From assembly GCA_937929805.1 (NCBI GenBank), contig CALFUT010000019.1, positions 1-45,845 on the forward strand: a stretch of DNA of 45,845 nt, in the 5' to 3' direction. The stretch comes from an uncultured Pirellulaceae bacterium. Lineage in GTDB: Bacteria; Planctomycetota; Planctomycetia; Pirellulales; Pirellulaceae. Each line of letters begins with the position of its first letter. Position 1 is the stretch's first letter. This document shows positions 1-7,777 of the stretch, in pieces. The translations under genes and the position numbers were made by a program. Below the pieces are notes generated by a model, which searched no databases, had not been told where the DNA came from, and was given only the letters and a program-made list of their open reading frames with translations.

Positions 1-243
1 AAATTCGTCGCCGTGCACAGGGGAGAGCAGTTCGGGGCTGGCGTTGAGACCATGCCGAATATTATCCCCATCAAGCACGAAGCTGCGGGCTCCAATTTCG
101 TGCAGCTTGGCGTCCACGCAATTGGCAACCGTGCTCTTGCCACTGCCGCTGAGCCCCGTGAACCAGACAACGCAACCGCGGGGCCGCTCAACCGTTTGGT
201 CGTGCCATGTCACGAGCGTTTTTTCTTCTGGTGGCTTCGACAT
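1..243 (-). CDS. cysC: Adenylylsulfate (APS) kinase, N-terminal part (runs off the left edge)
   Basis: The gene starts with ATG at 243-241 on the minus strand and continues beyond base 1, so only the first 81 residues are visible. The P-loop GLSGSGKST lies at residues 30-38, preceded by VVWFT, and [11 protein letters not shown] follows at about residues 57-67. This pairing of a P-loop with DGDN.R.GLN is typical of APS kinase, which phosphorylates adenylylsulfate to PAPS in the cytoplasm for sulfate assimilation or sulfation. About 20 residues precede the core, as in stand-alone CysC. A CysN-CysC fusion is unlikely because the start is right at the domain. It lies 63 bases downstream of the acyl-CoA dehydrogenase-like gene on the same strand and may be co-transcribed. 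A PAPS supply next to a sulfatase-bearing region is suggestive only. Confidence 0.93.
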   Translation of the reverse strand, partial: MSKPPEEKTLVTWHDQTVERPRGCVVWFTGLSGSGKSTVANCVDAKLHEIGARSFVLDGDNIRHGLNASPELLSPVHGDEF

Positions 244-306
244 CAAATAACCTTGAAAAACAGTCCCGCGAAAACTATCGGAACCTGAACTCTGTAAACT
301 TTCAAC

Positions 307-1407
307 TCAATCCACGATACCCGCGAACTCGCACAAATTGGAGTTCAAAACAGGTTGTGGGCAGCTCCAGACCAGAAAAAACATTGCCTCGCGGCACCAG
401 CGTTCAACCGGATGACCTTGAACATAACCGCCTCCTTTTGCTGCCACCAGAGCAGCCTGAGTCGCTCGTAGCACAAATGAGTTTGCGGATGCTCGAACCT
501 CTTGAGCCGAACAGCCCAACGTTTGTGGATCCGCGCCTGACGCAAGCTCCAGCAAATTGTGCTTCAAAGTTGATAGTTGTTCTCGGAACGCCTGATGGGT
601 TTGAGCTAAATCCTCGCGTCTTTCGGATTCGTTGCGGATGAATTCGATCGCGGCGGTAGCCAATCCGATCGCCAACGTCGATGTTTGCAAGCCACCCGTG
701 CCGCCTCCTTTACCGCTTGTCAGCACGGCGGGCTTGGGCCCCGAGATCACGAACTTTTCTTCGATGAAAACCTGATCGCAATGGATGGCACCCGTTTGAC
801 TGGCAGTCAGCCCCATGAGTTGGTGCCCCGGTTGAATCGTAATGCCGGCTAGATTTTTATCGGCCGCGAATAGGATTTGTTCTCCGTTTTCCTGTTCCGC
901 ACCCATCACCAGCCAATCAGCGCCGCAGCCTCCGGTGCACCACGGGCTGTAACCATCGATGATGAAACCACCATCAGCACGATTTGCCTGCAACACCGGT
1001 TTTCCAACATGCCTGCGACTGGTGGTCAAATGAGAGATTGCGACCGTGGCGATGCTTTCGCCGGACACCAGTTTTGGCAGCAGGTTTGATCGCAAGTGTT
1101 CGTTTTGAGTCCCCGCAACTCTTCGTAATGCACTCACTTGTTGCGTGAGGATGAACGTCGTTGTCAGGCAGGCGGCAGACAGCTGAAGGTACGCCCGTGC
1201 GATTTCGGATTCGCTCCAGCCTAAGCCGCCAGATTCTTGCGAGACAAACCAGCGGTAAACTCCACCGTCCGCGCACAGACGAACTTTTTCCTCTGGCCAA
1301 GCGTTTGCAGCAACCAAATCACCGTCGACCGCCGGAGTCATCATGCTCAGTCGATCGCATAACTTGGTCAACTCGGGCGAGTTTGGGCTATCAATCATCA
1401 GTGCCAC
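307..1407 (-). CDS. Acyl-CoA dehydrogenase-like flavoprotein
   Basis: This 366-residue protein has the layout of an acyl-CoA dehydrogenase: a helical N-terminal third with a GGLGW motif near residue 60, a central beta domain (TVAISHLTTSRR, then IDGYSPWCTGG and a CDQVFI strand), and a helical C-terminal domain ending in GGGYVQGHPVERWCREA. Family members use FAD to oxidise acyl-CoA or related substrates. The final segment resembles the conserved C-terminal helix of the family, but I cannot point to the catalytic glutamate with confidence, so the substrate and even the activity remain open. Length is slightly below the usual 380 residues. Start ATG at 1407-1405. It is read toward cysC and away from the sugar kinase, so 1408-1639 should hold divergent promoters. 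Confidence 0.8.
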   Translation of the reverse strand: MALMIDSPNSPELTKLCDRLSMMTPAVDGDLVAANAWPEEKVRLCADGGVYRWFVSQESGGLGWSESEIARAYLQLSAACLTTTFILTQQVSALRRVAGTQNEHLRSNLLPKLVSGESIATVAISHLTTSRRHVGKPVLQANRADGGFIIDGYSPWCTGGCGADWLVMGAEQENGEQILFAADKNLAGITIQPGHQLMGLTASQTGAIHCDQVFIEEKFVISGPKPAVLTSGKGGGTGGLQTSTLAIGLATAAIEFIRNESERREDLAQTHQAFREQLSTLKHNLLELASGADPQTLGCSAQEVRASANSFVLRATQAALVAAKGGGYVQGHPVERWCREAMFFLVWSCPQPVLNSNLCEFAGIVD

Positions 1408-1639
1408 TTAATTGTGGGGTTGTTTCTTTGGAGTTTGGAGCGATTGCATTAAAAACTCAGTTTGAGCATCAGCATGAAACCGTTCCCATAATTGTCGCAA
1501 AAGGTCTTGCTGAAGACTTGCGGTGAAACGAACGATCTGGTGTCACAGGCAGTGTTACGAATTCCTCGTTTTGACTAAATTGTACCACTATTGAAACGTT
1601 TGAGCGACGTTGGCTCAGCAAACTACCACTTTCAGCGAG

Positions 1640-2752
1640 ATGTGTCTTAAACCTATGCCCATGCAAATTAAACCCGCCAGTGATTGTCAGTTCGATATCC
1701 TTTCATTGGGTGAGGTCATGCTTCGGCTCGATCCGGGCGAGGGCCGTGTCAGAACGGCTCGAAATTTTGAAGTTTGGGAAGGCGGCGGCGAGTACAACGT
1801 TGCTCGGGGCTTGCGACGTTGTTTCGGCTTGCGAGGCGCTTTGGTTTCCGCGTTTGCGAAAAATGACGTTGGCTACCTGCTGGAGAACCTAATCTTGACC
1901 GGTGGCGTTGATATGAGCCATTGCAAATGGATGGATTTTGATGGCGTGGGCCGAGCAACACGCAACGGATTGAACTTCACCGAGCGAGGCTTCGGCATCC
2001 GAGCCGCACTTGGAACGATCGATCGCGGGCACACCGCGGCCTCTCAGTTGAAGAAGGGCGACATTGATTGGGACCACATTTTCGGCGATCTTGGCGTGCG
2101 TTGGTTCCACACCGGCGGTATTTATGCGGCTCTTTCTGACACGACGCCCGACGTGATTTCGGAAGCTCTGCAGTCCGCCAAAAAGCACGGCACGATCACT
2201 TCTTACGACCTGAATTTCCGCAGCAGTTTGTGGAAAGAGTTCGGTGGCAAGGAAAACTGCCAGAAAGTCAATCGCGAATTGGCTCCCTTTGTGGATGTCA
2301 TGATCGGTAATGAAGAGGACTTTACCGCTTGTCTTGGGCTTCATGTCGAAGGACTGGATGACCAGATGAAGGAATTGCCCATTGAGGGCTACAAAAAGAT
2401 GATCGCTCAAGCGACCAGCCAGTTTCCAAACTTTCAGGCGATCGCCACGACCTTGAGAACGGTCAAAACCGCGACGGTCAATAGCTGGGGGGCTCTCTGC
2501 TGGCAGGATGGAACGCTGAATCAGGCGACTCATCGGGAAGATCTTGAGATTTTTGACCGAGTCGGCGGCGGAGACAGTTTTGCTTCGGGCCTCATTTACG
2601 GTTTTCTAACAACTGGCGACGCCAAAAAAGCGGTCGAATACGGTGCTGCTCACGGTGCTCTTGCCATGACGACTGCCGGCGACACGACGATGGCAAGACT
2701 CGAAGAAGTCGAAGCTTTGATGGCTGGCGACAGTGCTCGGGTGAAGCGATAG
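1640..2752 (+). CDS. PfkB-family sugar kinase, 2-keto-3-deoxygluconate kinase-like
   Basis: This is a ribokinase/PfkB-fold carbohydrate kinase. After a short leader come the first strand FDILSLGEVMLRLDPG, the substrate-side glycine motif EGGGEYNVARGL, and near the C-terminus the ATP/anion-hole signature GGGDSFASGL with the predicted catalytic Asp. The LGEVMLRL start and GGGDSF (rather than GAGDTF) resemble KDG kinases, which phosphorylate 2-keto-3-deoxygluconate in uronate and modified Entner-Doudoroff catabolism; fructokinase is the alternative. The start is uncertain: the frame is open from a TTG at 1610, with ATGs at 1640, 1655 and 1661, none with a good Shine-Dalgarno site. I chose 1640 because it is the first ATG and leaves about 15 residues before the core. 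No partner aldolase is seen beside it. Confidence 0.85.
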   Translation: MCLKPMPMQIKPASDCQFDILSLGEVMLRLDPGEGRVRTARNFEVWEGGGEYNVARGLRRCFGLRGALVSAFAKNDVGYLLENLILTGGVDMSHCKWMDFDGVGRATRNGLNFTERGFGIRAALGTIDRGHTAASQLKKGDIDWDHIFGDLGVRWFHTGGIYAALSDTTPDVISEALQSAKKHGTITSYDLNFRSSLWKEFGGKENCQKVNRELAPFVDVMIGNEEDFTACLGLHVEGLDDQMKELPIEGYKKMIAQATSQFPNFQAIATTLRTVKTATVNSWGALCWQDGTLNQATHREDLEIFDRVGGGDSFASGLIYGFLTTGDAKKAVEYGAAHGALAMTTAGDTTMARLEEVEALMAGDSARVKR

Positions 2753-2827
2753 ATCCAGCTTTAGGTTTGACGGCCGCCGGGCAACCATCCAGCTGTAGTT
2801 AATCTCAGATACATAGGTGCGCCAATC

Positions 2828-3028
2828 ATGAAACGTTACGCGGGGCTAATCCGAGACACTTGGTGGCTGTGGATTGTGATGTTTGGCGGCGGCTTGGTCG
2901 TGAGTTTCTTTCAGCCAATATTTTACACATCAATTCCGATCATTATGTTTGCGTTTTTGTACTTCGGTCTAATGCGATATGACGCTGATGGGAAGCTGAC
3001 ACCATTTGACCAGGACGAAAAATTGTGA
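2828..3028 (+). CDS. Small two-helix membrane protein
   Basis: A 66-residue protein with two predicted transmembrane segments, about residues 12-30 (TWWLWIVMFGGGLVV) and 33-50 (YTSIPIIMFAFLYFGL), and a short acidic, lysine-ending tail. Start ATG at 2828. Its TGA stop (3026-3028) overlaps the GTG start of the next gene by four bases, so the two are probably translationally coupled. I do not recognise a family. The tight overlap with a well-formed downstream gene is the best evidence that it is real; the coupling suggests, but does not show, that the two products act together. Confidence 0.72.
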   Translation: MKRYAGLIRDTWWLWIVMFGGGLVVSFFQPIFYTSIPIIMFAFLYFGLMRYDADGKLTPFDQDEKL

Positions 3029-4179
3029 GCAAAGAGAATACGTTTGGCCAAGATTTGGATTTTCTTCGCAAGCACGAGGAGGTCATCGTCTTGAGCAACG
3101 GAGACGATGTCAAACTGGCTTGTCTCCCAGCGATGCAAGGACGCATCATGACTTCGGCGGCAAGCGGCAACGAAGGTCAAAGCTTCGGGTTTGTCAATTA
3201 TGACGTAGTAGCAAGCGATCATGTTAGCCCCGTATTGAATCTGTACGGAGGCGAGGATCGAATCTGGGTCTCGCCCGAGGGAGGCCAGTTTTCTGTCTTC
3301 TTTGATCCGGGCGTCGACATGGATTTCGCTAACTGGCGTACGCCAGCGTGCATCGACACCGAACCGTACGAAGTTGTCGCTCAAGATGAGCAGAGCGTTG
3401 ATTTTCGCAAGGTCGCGTCGCTAACAAACTGGAGCAACTTTACTTACGATCTTCAGATTGACCGCAAAGTCGTTCTGCTGTCGGCGGATGATGTGCTTGA
3501 GAGTATTGGTTTACTGTCCGACGGCCTTCGGTTCGTTGGGCATGAAAGCCAGAACAAGTTCACCAATGTTGGTGACAGCCCTTGGACGCCAAAGACAGGA
3601 TTGCCGGCCGCTTGGTCGATCGGCCTGAACAAGCCGTCGCCCAACGCTACCGTCATTGTTCCGTTCAAAACCGGGCCGGTAGACCAGCTTGGGAAGATTG
3701 TGGAGTCTAACTACTTCGGATCTTTGGACGAAAGCCGATTGAAGGTTGACGAATCGAACGGTCTAATTTTTTTCTTGGGCGATGGAGAACTTCGCAGCAA
3801 ACTTGGCGTCGCACCGCAACGAACCGGCGGACGGATGGGAAGCTGGGATGCTGATCGCGGAATCTTATCGGTCGTCGATTTCAGCATGCCGGATGCTCCG
3901 GACGGTTACACCAACAACTTGTGGGAAATGCAGGACGACCCGTTTTGTGGTGACGCTCTGAATTGCTACAACGATGGCCCCAACGATTCGGGAGAATCAT
4001 TCGGTGGGTTTTTTGAGCTTGAGACGATGGGACCGGCGTTGGCTTTGAAGCCGGGCGAGTCCGGGACTCACCGGCACCGGACGATGCGTTTTGAGGGCGA
4101 ACGTGATGCACTCGATCGTTTGGCCGAGCATGTGTTTGGCGTCGGGCTGGACGTGATCGAGTCTCAAGTCGGATTGTAG
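3025..4179 (+). CDS. DUF6786-like protein
   Basis: A 384-residue predicted soluble protein that begins at GTG 3025 inside the stop codon of the small membrane gene. There is no signal peptide. The chain is rich in beta strands and Trp/Gly turns: RIWVSPEGGQFSVFFDPG, an SLTNWSNFTYDLQIDR segment, WEMQDDPFCGDALNCYNDGP, and a late HRHRTMRFEG strand. This pattern matches what I remember of DUF6786 proteins, found in planctomycetes and Bacteroidetes and thought to resemble a sugar-mutarotase-like beta-sandwich. That assignment is from memory, and no catalytic residues can be named. The pairing with a membrane peptide and the nearby sugar kinase make a carbohydrate-related role conceivable. Confidence 0.72.
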   Translation: MSKENTFGQDLDFLRKHEEVIVLSNGDDVKLACLPAMQGRIMTSAASGNEGQSFGFVNYDVVASDHVSPVLNLYGGEDRIWVSPEGGQFSVFFDPGVDMDFANWRTPACIDTEPYEVVAQDEQSVDFRKVASLTNWSNFTYDLQIDRKVVLLSADDVLESIGLLSDGLRFVGHESQNKFTNVGDSPWTPKTGLPAAWSIGLNKPSPNATVIVPFKTGPVDQLGKIVESNYFGSLDESRLKVDESNGLIFFLGDGELRSKLGVAPQRTGGRMGSWDADRGILSVVDFSMPDAPDGYTNNLWEMQDDPFCGDALNCYNDGPNDSGESFGGFFELETMGPALALKPGESGTHRHRTMRFEGERDALDRLAEHVFGVGLDVIESQVGL

Positions 4180-4238
4180 GAAACGCAGCGGAAAAGTGAA
4201 AACGGGGCAACACCGAGTGGGTGAGTCGCTCGAAATTG

Positions 4239-4604
4239 CTATCCAAACCAGCCTTTTTTGTTGAATTTCTCCAAAGCTGTCTCTTCATCGGGATCGATGT
4301 CAAACACTTTCTCAAGCCGCATCAGCTTGAACACCTCCTCGACATTTTCGGTGATGTTTGTGATTCGTAGCGCCACATTTTTCTCGCGACACTTTTTGCC
4401 AAATGAGATCAGCTTGCCGATCATCGCCGACGACATGAATCCTACGTTTTGGAAATTTAGAATGATGCGATCATTGGATTTCTGATGCAGCAGATCAACC
4501 AGTTGGTCACCCAGTGATTCAATTCGGGATTCGTCGATAATTCGAACGTCTTGGAAGTACGCGATCAGAACGTCACCCTCAGAACGCGTGAGCAGGGTCG
4601 CCAT
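4239..4604 (-). CDS. STAS-domain anti-sigma factor antagonist-like protein
   Basis: A 121-residue single STAS domain of the SpoIIAA/RsbV class. It begins with a beta strand (DVLIAYFQDVRIID), continues with RIILNFQNVGFMSSAMIGKL, where Ser58/Ser59 sit at the position phosphorylated by partner anti-sigma kinases, and ends with NVALRITNITENVEEVFKLMRLEKVFDI, the usual closing strand-helix. Such proteins switch partners by binding an anti-sigma kinase when unphosphorylated. The last residues FNKKGWFG form a short tail. No partner RsbW-like kinase or phosphatase is encoded nearby, so the regulatory circuit lies elsewhere. It is convergent with the DUF6786-like gene and starts at ATG 4604-4602. Confidence 0.9.
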   Translation of the reverse strand: MATLLTRSEGDVLIAYFQDVRIIDESRIESLGDQLVDLLHQKSNDRIILNFQNVGFMSSAMIGKLISFGKKCREKNVALRITNITENVEEVFKLMRLEKVFDIDPDEETALEKFNKKGWFG

Positions 4605-4938
4605 GGCATTTTACCGGTTGTATACAGATTGAGCCGTAGGAAAAATTAGTTCGCAAAGAGTAGCACACACCACGCCAAACACGAACAATCGAATTTTACG
4701 CGACTTTGCGCGGTTGTAAAGCAACGACGAGCGAACAAGTTTGGAGTTTAGAAAGGGGATCGAGCAGAGCCGCTAAAATGACTCGACGGAAGTGTTGGCG
4801 AGGTCGGGCTAAATACCGTTGATCGGTTAACCAACCGTGAGAAAATCTGGTCTTCTTCGCCCGTTTTACGACGGGCATCGTAATTGGTTAGAATAAAGCT
4901 CAGTCCCGGCCCTGCTAATTTTTGTCCCGCTGACATCT
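4605..4938. other. 334-base intergenic region between the divergent STAS and dnaX genes
   Basis: No convincing open frame or RNA gene is present. I looked for an SRP RNA, which precedes dnaX in some bacteria, but the conserved AGGTCCGGAAGGAAGCAG-type core is absent. The region must hold the promoters of the two divergent genes, but I see no clear -35/-10 pair. Confidence 0.6.
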
Positions 4939-6858
4939 ATGAACTTGATTCCTGACGATTCATCCGAAAACGAGAAGCCTGCGAGTGGCGACGGCTATCA
5001 GGTCGTTGCGCTCAGATATCGCCCTCAAGCATTTGGGGATCTCGTCGGGCAGGGGCACATTGCCACTGCGCTTTCGAATGCCATCAAGCAAAGCCGCGTC
5101 GGTCACGCTTATCTGTTCACCGGCGCGCGAGGAGTCGGGAAAACGTCTTCGGCCCGAATTTTTGCAAAGTGCTTGAACTGCGAAACTGGACCAACGACGA
5201 CTCCGTGCAACGAGTGTGACATTTGCGGCGCGGTGTCGACGGGGGAAGACGTCGACGTCCTAGAGATTGACGGTGCCAGCAACCGCGGTATCGATGAAAT
5301 TAGGCAGCTTCGCTCCAACGCTGCGATTCGACCCAGCCGGGGCCGTTTTAAGATATACATCATCGACGAAGTTCACATGTTGACTCAGCAAGCCTTCAAC
5401 GCGCTGCTGAAGACGCTTGAAGAACCGCCGGGTCACGTGAAATTTATTTTCTGCACGACGGATCCTCAGAAGATTCCAATCACGGTTTTGTCGCGATGTC
5501 AGCGTTTTGATTTTTCTCCGGTGCAACCGAATGAAATCGCGGGCCGCTTGAACGAAATTGCGACCAACGAAGGTGTCACGGTCGACGAACAAGCCTTGGC
5601 ATTGCTCGCGCGACGCGCTAACGGTTCGATGCGAGATAGCCAATCGTTGCTGGAGCAGCTGTTTTCGTTTTGTGACAAATCGATTTCGGTCGAGGAAGTC
5701 CATCAGCTGTTGGGGACATCGGATATCGCTCGGATTGCTGAGATTGCATCCGCGATGGCCGCGAAGGATTCATCGGCAACACTTAAACTGATCCATCAGA
5801 CGATCGCCGAGGGAAGTGACGCAGGTCAGATTGCCGAGCAGTTGCTGGGATATTTTCGGGACACGATGGCGTTCCGTGTCGGTTGCGACGAAAACACTTT
5901 GCTCAGTTGCAGCCCTTCGGACATGGGAGGTCTGCAAACGCTGGCCGATCAGCTTGGGTTGGAAACGATTCTGTCATGCGTTCAAGTAATCGATCAGGCG
6001 TTGGTGCGGATGCAGTCAAGTTTGCATGCCCGAACGTTGCTAGAGGTTGCTGCGGTTCGAGTTTGTAACCTTGAGCACTTAGATTCTGTCGGAGACTTAG
6101 TGAAACAACTTGCGTCGGTCGATGGTGCTACAACCACCAAGCGACCTGTTGCCGGCGCATCGGCGAAGCCGCCGTTAAAAAAAAACGAAGTAGTTGAACG
6201 TTTGCCTCAGCCAGCAGCGGCTGAAACTGCTCCGGCACCGACCCCAACGCCGCCCGCTTCTCCTGTGTCGGATCCCGCGTCATCAGTTTCTGGTGTCACG
6301 GCGAACTCACTGGTTGCCGCGGGAGGAAACGCAGCCGCGACGCAAGTGCGGGAGAAACAGCCTGCTGCTTCGGCTTCCATCGCGGCTGAAGCCGCTGATG
6401 CATCGGTTGTTGAGAAGAGTGACTCGGTCGCAACGCCACCGCCACCAACCCAACCAGCATCTTCAACGACAGCCGGAACGCAGGAAATTGAGAAAAATTG
6501 GAAGCAGGCGCTAAGTGCGTTGGATGCCGAGGGAGATTTGACGGCGGACATGGCCAGCCAGTACGAACGTCTGGAATGGAAGTCGCCGGAATGCTTGGTT
6601 GTGACGATGACGGACTCGTACAACAGCGACTTGTGTTCGAAGCAAGATCGCCGCGAAAAGCTTGAATCCGCGTTGGCGACTGCGGCAGGTCGCTCGATTC
6701 GTTTGGATTTCGTCGCGTCCGCGTCGGCCAAAAAACAGGCGATGCGCGGGCCTCGGATGACTCGGAATCAGCAAATACGCGAACTCCAACAGCATGCGTA
6801 CGTACGTCAGACGATGGATTTATTCGACGCCGAAGTGACTGATTTTTATAAGCGGTAG
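4939..6858 (+). CDS. dnaX: DNA polymerase III subunits gamma and tau
   Basis: The 639-residue product is the clamp-loader motor of DNA polymerase III. The P-loop GARGVGKT is at residues 62-69, a zinc site is formed by Cys78, Cys81, Cys90, Cys93 and Cys96, the Walker B/DExx box DEVH is at 143-146, and the SRC arginine-finger motif is at 185-187. AAA+ domains I-III end near residue 395. Next comes a Pro/Ala/Thr-rich linker (about 400-510), then a tau-specific C-terminal domain containing EKNWKQALSAL and a final DLFDAEVTDFYKR helix. Start ATG 4939. Right after domain III, nine consecutive A residues (codons 413-416) can slip to give a short gamma-like product, listed separately. A small membrane protein follows 30 bases later. 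Confidence 0.97.
   Translation: MNLIPDDSSENEKPASGDGYQVVALRYRPQAFGDLVGQGHIATALSNAIKQSRVGHAYLFTGARGVGKTSSARIFAKCLNCETGPTTTPCNECDICGAVSTGEDVDVLEIDGASNRGIDEIRQLRSNAAIRPSRGRFKIYIIDEVHMLTQQAFNALLKTLEEPPGHVKFIFCTTDPQKIPITVLSRCQRFDFSPVQPNEIAGRLNEIATNEGVTVDEQALALLARRANGSMRDSQSLLEQLFSFCDKSISVEEVHQLLGTSDIARIAEIASAMAAKDSSATLKLIHQTIAEGSDAGQIAEQLLGYFRDTMAFRVGCDENTLLSCSPSDMGGLQTLADQLGLETILSCVQVIDQALVRMQSSLHARTLLEVAAVRVCNLEHLDSVGDLVKQLASVDGATTTKRPVAGASAKPPLKKNEVVERLPQPAAAETAPAPTPTPPASPVSDPASSVSGVTANSLVAAGGNAAATQVREKQPAASASIAAEAADASVVEKSDSVATPPPPTQPASSTTAGTQEIEKNWKQALSALDAEGDLTADMASQYERLEWKSPECLVVTMTDSYNSDLCSKQDRREKLESALATAAGRSIRLDFVASASAKKQAMRGPRMTRNQQIRELQQHAYVRQTMDLFDAEVTDFYKR
6175..6197 (+). promoter_or_regulatory. 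Candidate dnaX slippage/frameshift site (T2A9) with stops in both alternative frames
   Basis: Codons 413-416 read TTA AAA AAA AAC, giving a run of nine A (6177-6185). If one A is gained, or the ribosome shifts -1, reading continues as three codons and stops at TGA 6195-6197, giving a product of about 419 residues. If one A is lost (or +1), reading stops at TAG 6191-6193. Both alternative frames therefore end within five codons, at the point where gamma ends relative to tau in other bacteria. A 6-bp hairpin (6207-6212/6219-6224) lies downstream. Thermus thermophilus dnaX makes gamma by transcriptional slippage on A9; E. coli uses ribosomal -1 shifting on A6G. Confidence 0.65.
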
Positions 6859-6888
6859 CAAGTTCATCCTGACCACCCACGCTTGGCC

Positions 6889-7134
6889 ATGGCTCGGAAA
6901 CGACAATTTGGGATCAAACACGTGATCATTTTGACAGCGATTGTTGGCTACGTGGTGGCGGGCACCAACCGCGACAATCCGCTAAGGCAGATGATGCTAT
7001 TCGTCCCAGTCCTAACTGCCGTGATGTTTCTTGCGTTTGCTTTCTTCCTGTTCGTGATCGGTGTGAAACTGGACGGTGATTTGCCTAGGTATTTTCGGCG
7101 AAGGAGAGAATCCAGAGACGAAGAGAGTCCATAA
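6889..7134 (+). CDS. Small membrane protein, unknown function
   Basis: An 81-residue protein with a basic start (MARKRQFGIKH) and two predicted transmembrane segments, about residues 10-26 and 38-61 (LFVPVLTAVMFLAFAFFLFVI), then a strongly basic/acidic tail (RYFRRRRESRDEE). I chose ATG 6889; the frame is also open from a TTG at 6883. It lies 30 bases after dnaX on the same strand and could be co-transcribed. I do not recognise the family; function unknown. Confidence 0.6.
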   Translation: MARKRQFGIKHVIILTAIVGYVVAGTNRDNPLRQMMLFVPVLTAVMFLAFAFFLFVIGVKLDGDLPRYFRRRRESRDEESP

Positions 7135-7167
7135 ACCAAGTTTGTTTCCGATTTGAGCTGAAAACTG

Positions 7168-7203
7168 CCAGCCACGGATTTGCGCGGATCTTCACGGATA
7201 ACT
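7168..7203. repeat. Dispersed CACGGAT-type intergenic repeat unit
   Basis: The stretch holds GCCACGGATTTGCGCGGAT followed by TTCACGGAT. A near-copy, CAGCCACGGATTTTTACGGAT, occurs at about 45143-45163 in another intergenic gap. Both copies lie outside genes. I interpret them as remnants of a small dispersed repeat family; two copies in one window do not prove it. Confidence 0.45.
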
Positions 7204-7282
7204 GATCATTGGTGTCGGCGTGTGGAAAGCCATGGTTTGAAAAAACGAGACAAGGACTGGCCAGGCGATCGCTTGTTTTCAG

Positions 7283-7777
7283 CTACATCAGCGTTTCGTT
7301 GACTTCGGATTCATAGTCGTCTTTTGGGCTGAGGTTGATGCAGAGAGTCACAGCGATCGCCGCAAGCAGCCCAAGCGTGCTCGCCAGCGGCGGACCATAG
7401 TCAATCGCAAGGAAACCGGGTGCCGACGCGAGTTCGGTCGGGCGATCAGGATTCACGAAGATCGAAATTGAATTTCCGGGTTTGACGCCTTCTCCTGTTG
7501 CAAACACGCTGACGAAGCGGCTCAACGGTCGGTCATCGAAGGAGTAATCAACCTTCACGTGACGCCAGCGAAACCGTCTGGCCCCCTGATGTCCCAAACC
7601 GAAGGGGCGACCTGCGATCACTCCTTTGGTCTCGGTCCAGTCATTGGATCGCACGCCACGTGAAACTGCGAACCCAAGCCAAGCAGCGCTGATCAGAAAA
7701 GCGATCGATAAGAAGGCCAAAAGCCAACTCAAGCGATTCTGCTTTGGCAGTGAACGCAAGAAGGACTCAATCATCAC
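7283..7777 (-). CDS. DUF3592-like membrane protein
   Basis: This 164-residue protein has an N-terminal transmembrane segment (about residues 19-38, LLAFLSIAFLISAAWLGF), an extracytoplasmic beta-rich middle (TKGVIAGRPFG, then VKVDYSFDDRPLSRFVSVFATG and GNSISIFVNPDRPTELAS) and a second transmembrane helix near residues 130-150. The W..TKG.I...VDY.F......G..I.IFVNP..P pattern is that of DUF3592 proteins, whose role is unknown. Start is GTG 7777 or the adjacent ATG 7774. It overlaps the end of lepA by 11 bases, so it is the third gene of the PH-domain/lepA operon and probably coupled to it. Confidence 0.75.
   Translation of the reverse strand: MMIESFLRSLPKQNRLSWLLAFLSIAFLISAAWLGFAVSRGVRSNDWTETKGVIAGRPFGLGHQGARRFRWRHVKVDYSFDDRPLSRFVSVFATGEGVKPGNSISIFVNPDRPTELASAPGFLAIDYGPPLASTLGLLAAIAVTLCINLSPKDDYESEVNETLM

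Noticed and set aside
4806-4821. 16-base word GGGCTAAATACCGTTG shared with 21126-21141
   Set aside because: With about 10^9 pairwise comparisons in a window this size, one such match is near chance expectation, and the two copies differ in orientation and distance relative to the nearest gene.
4605-4938. Possible SRP RNA upstream of dnaX
   Set aside because: The conserved GGAAGGAAGCAG-type core and its hairpin are absent on both strands.
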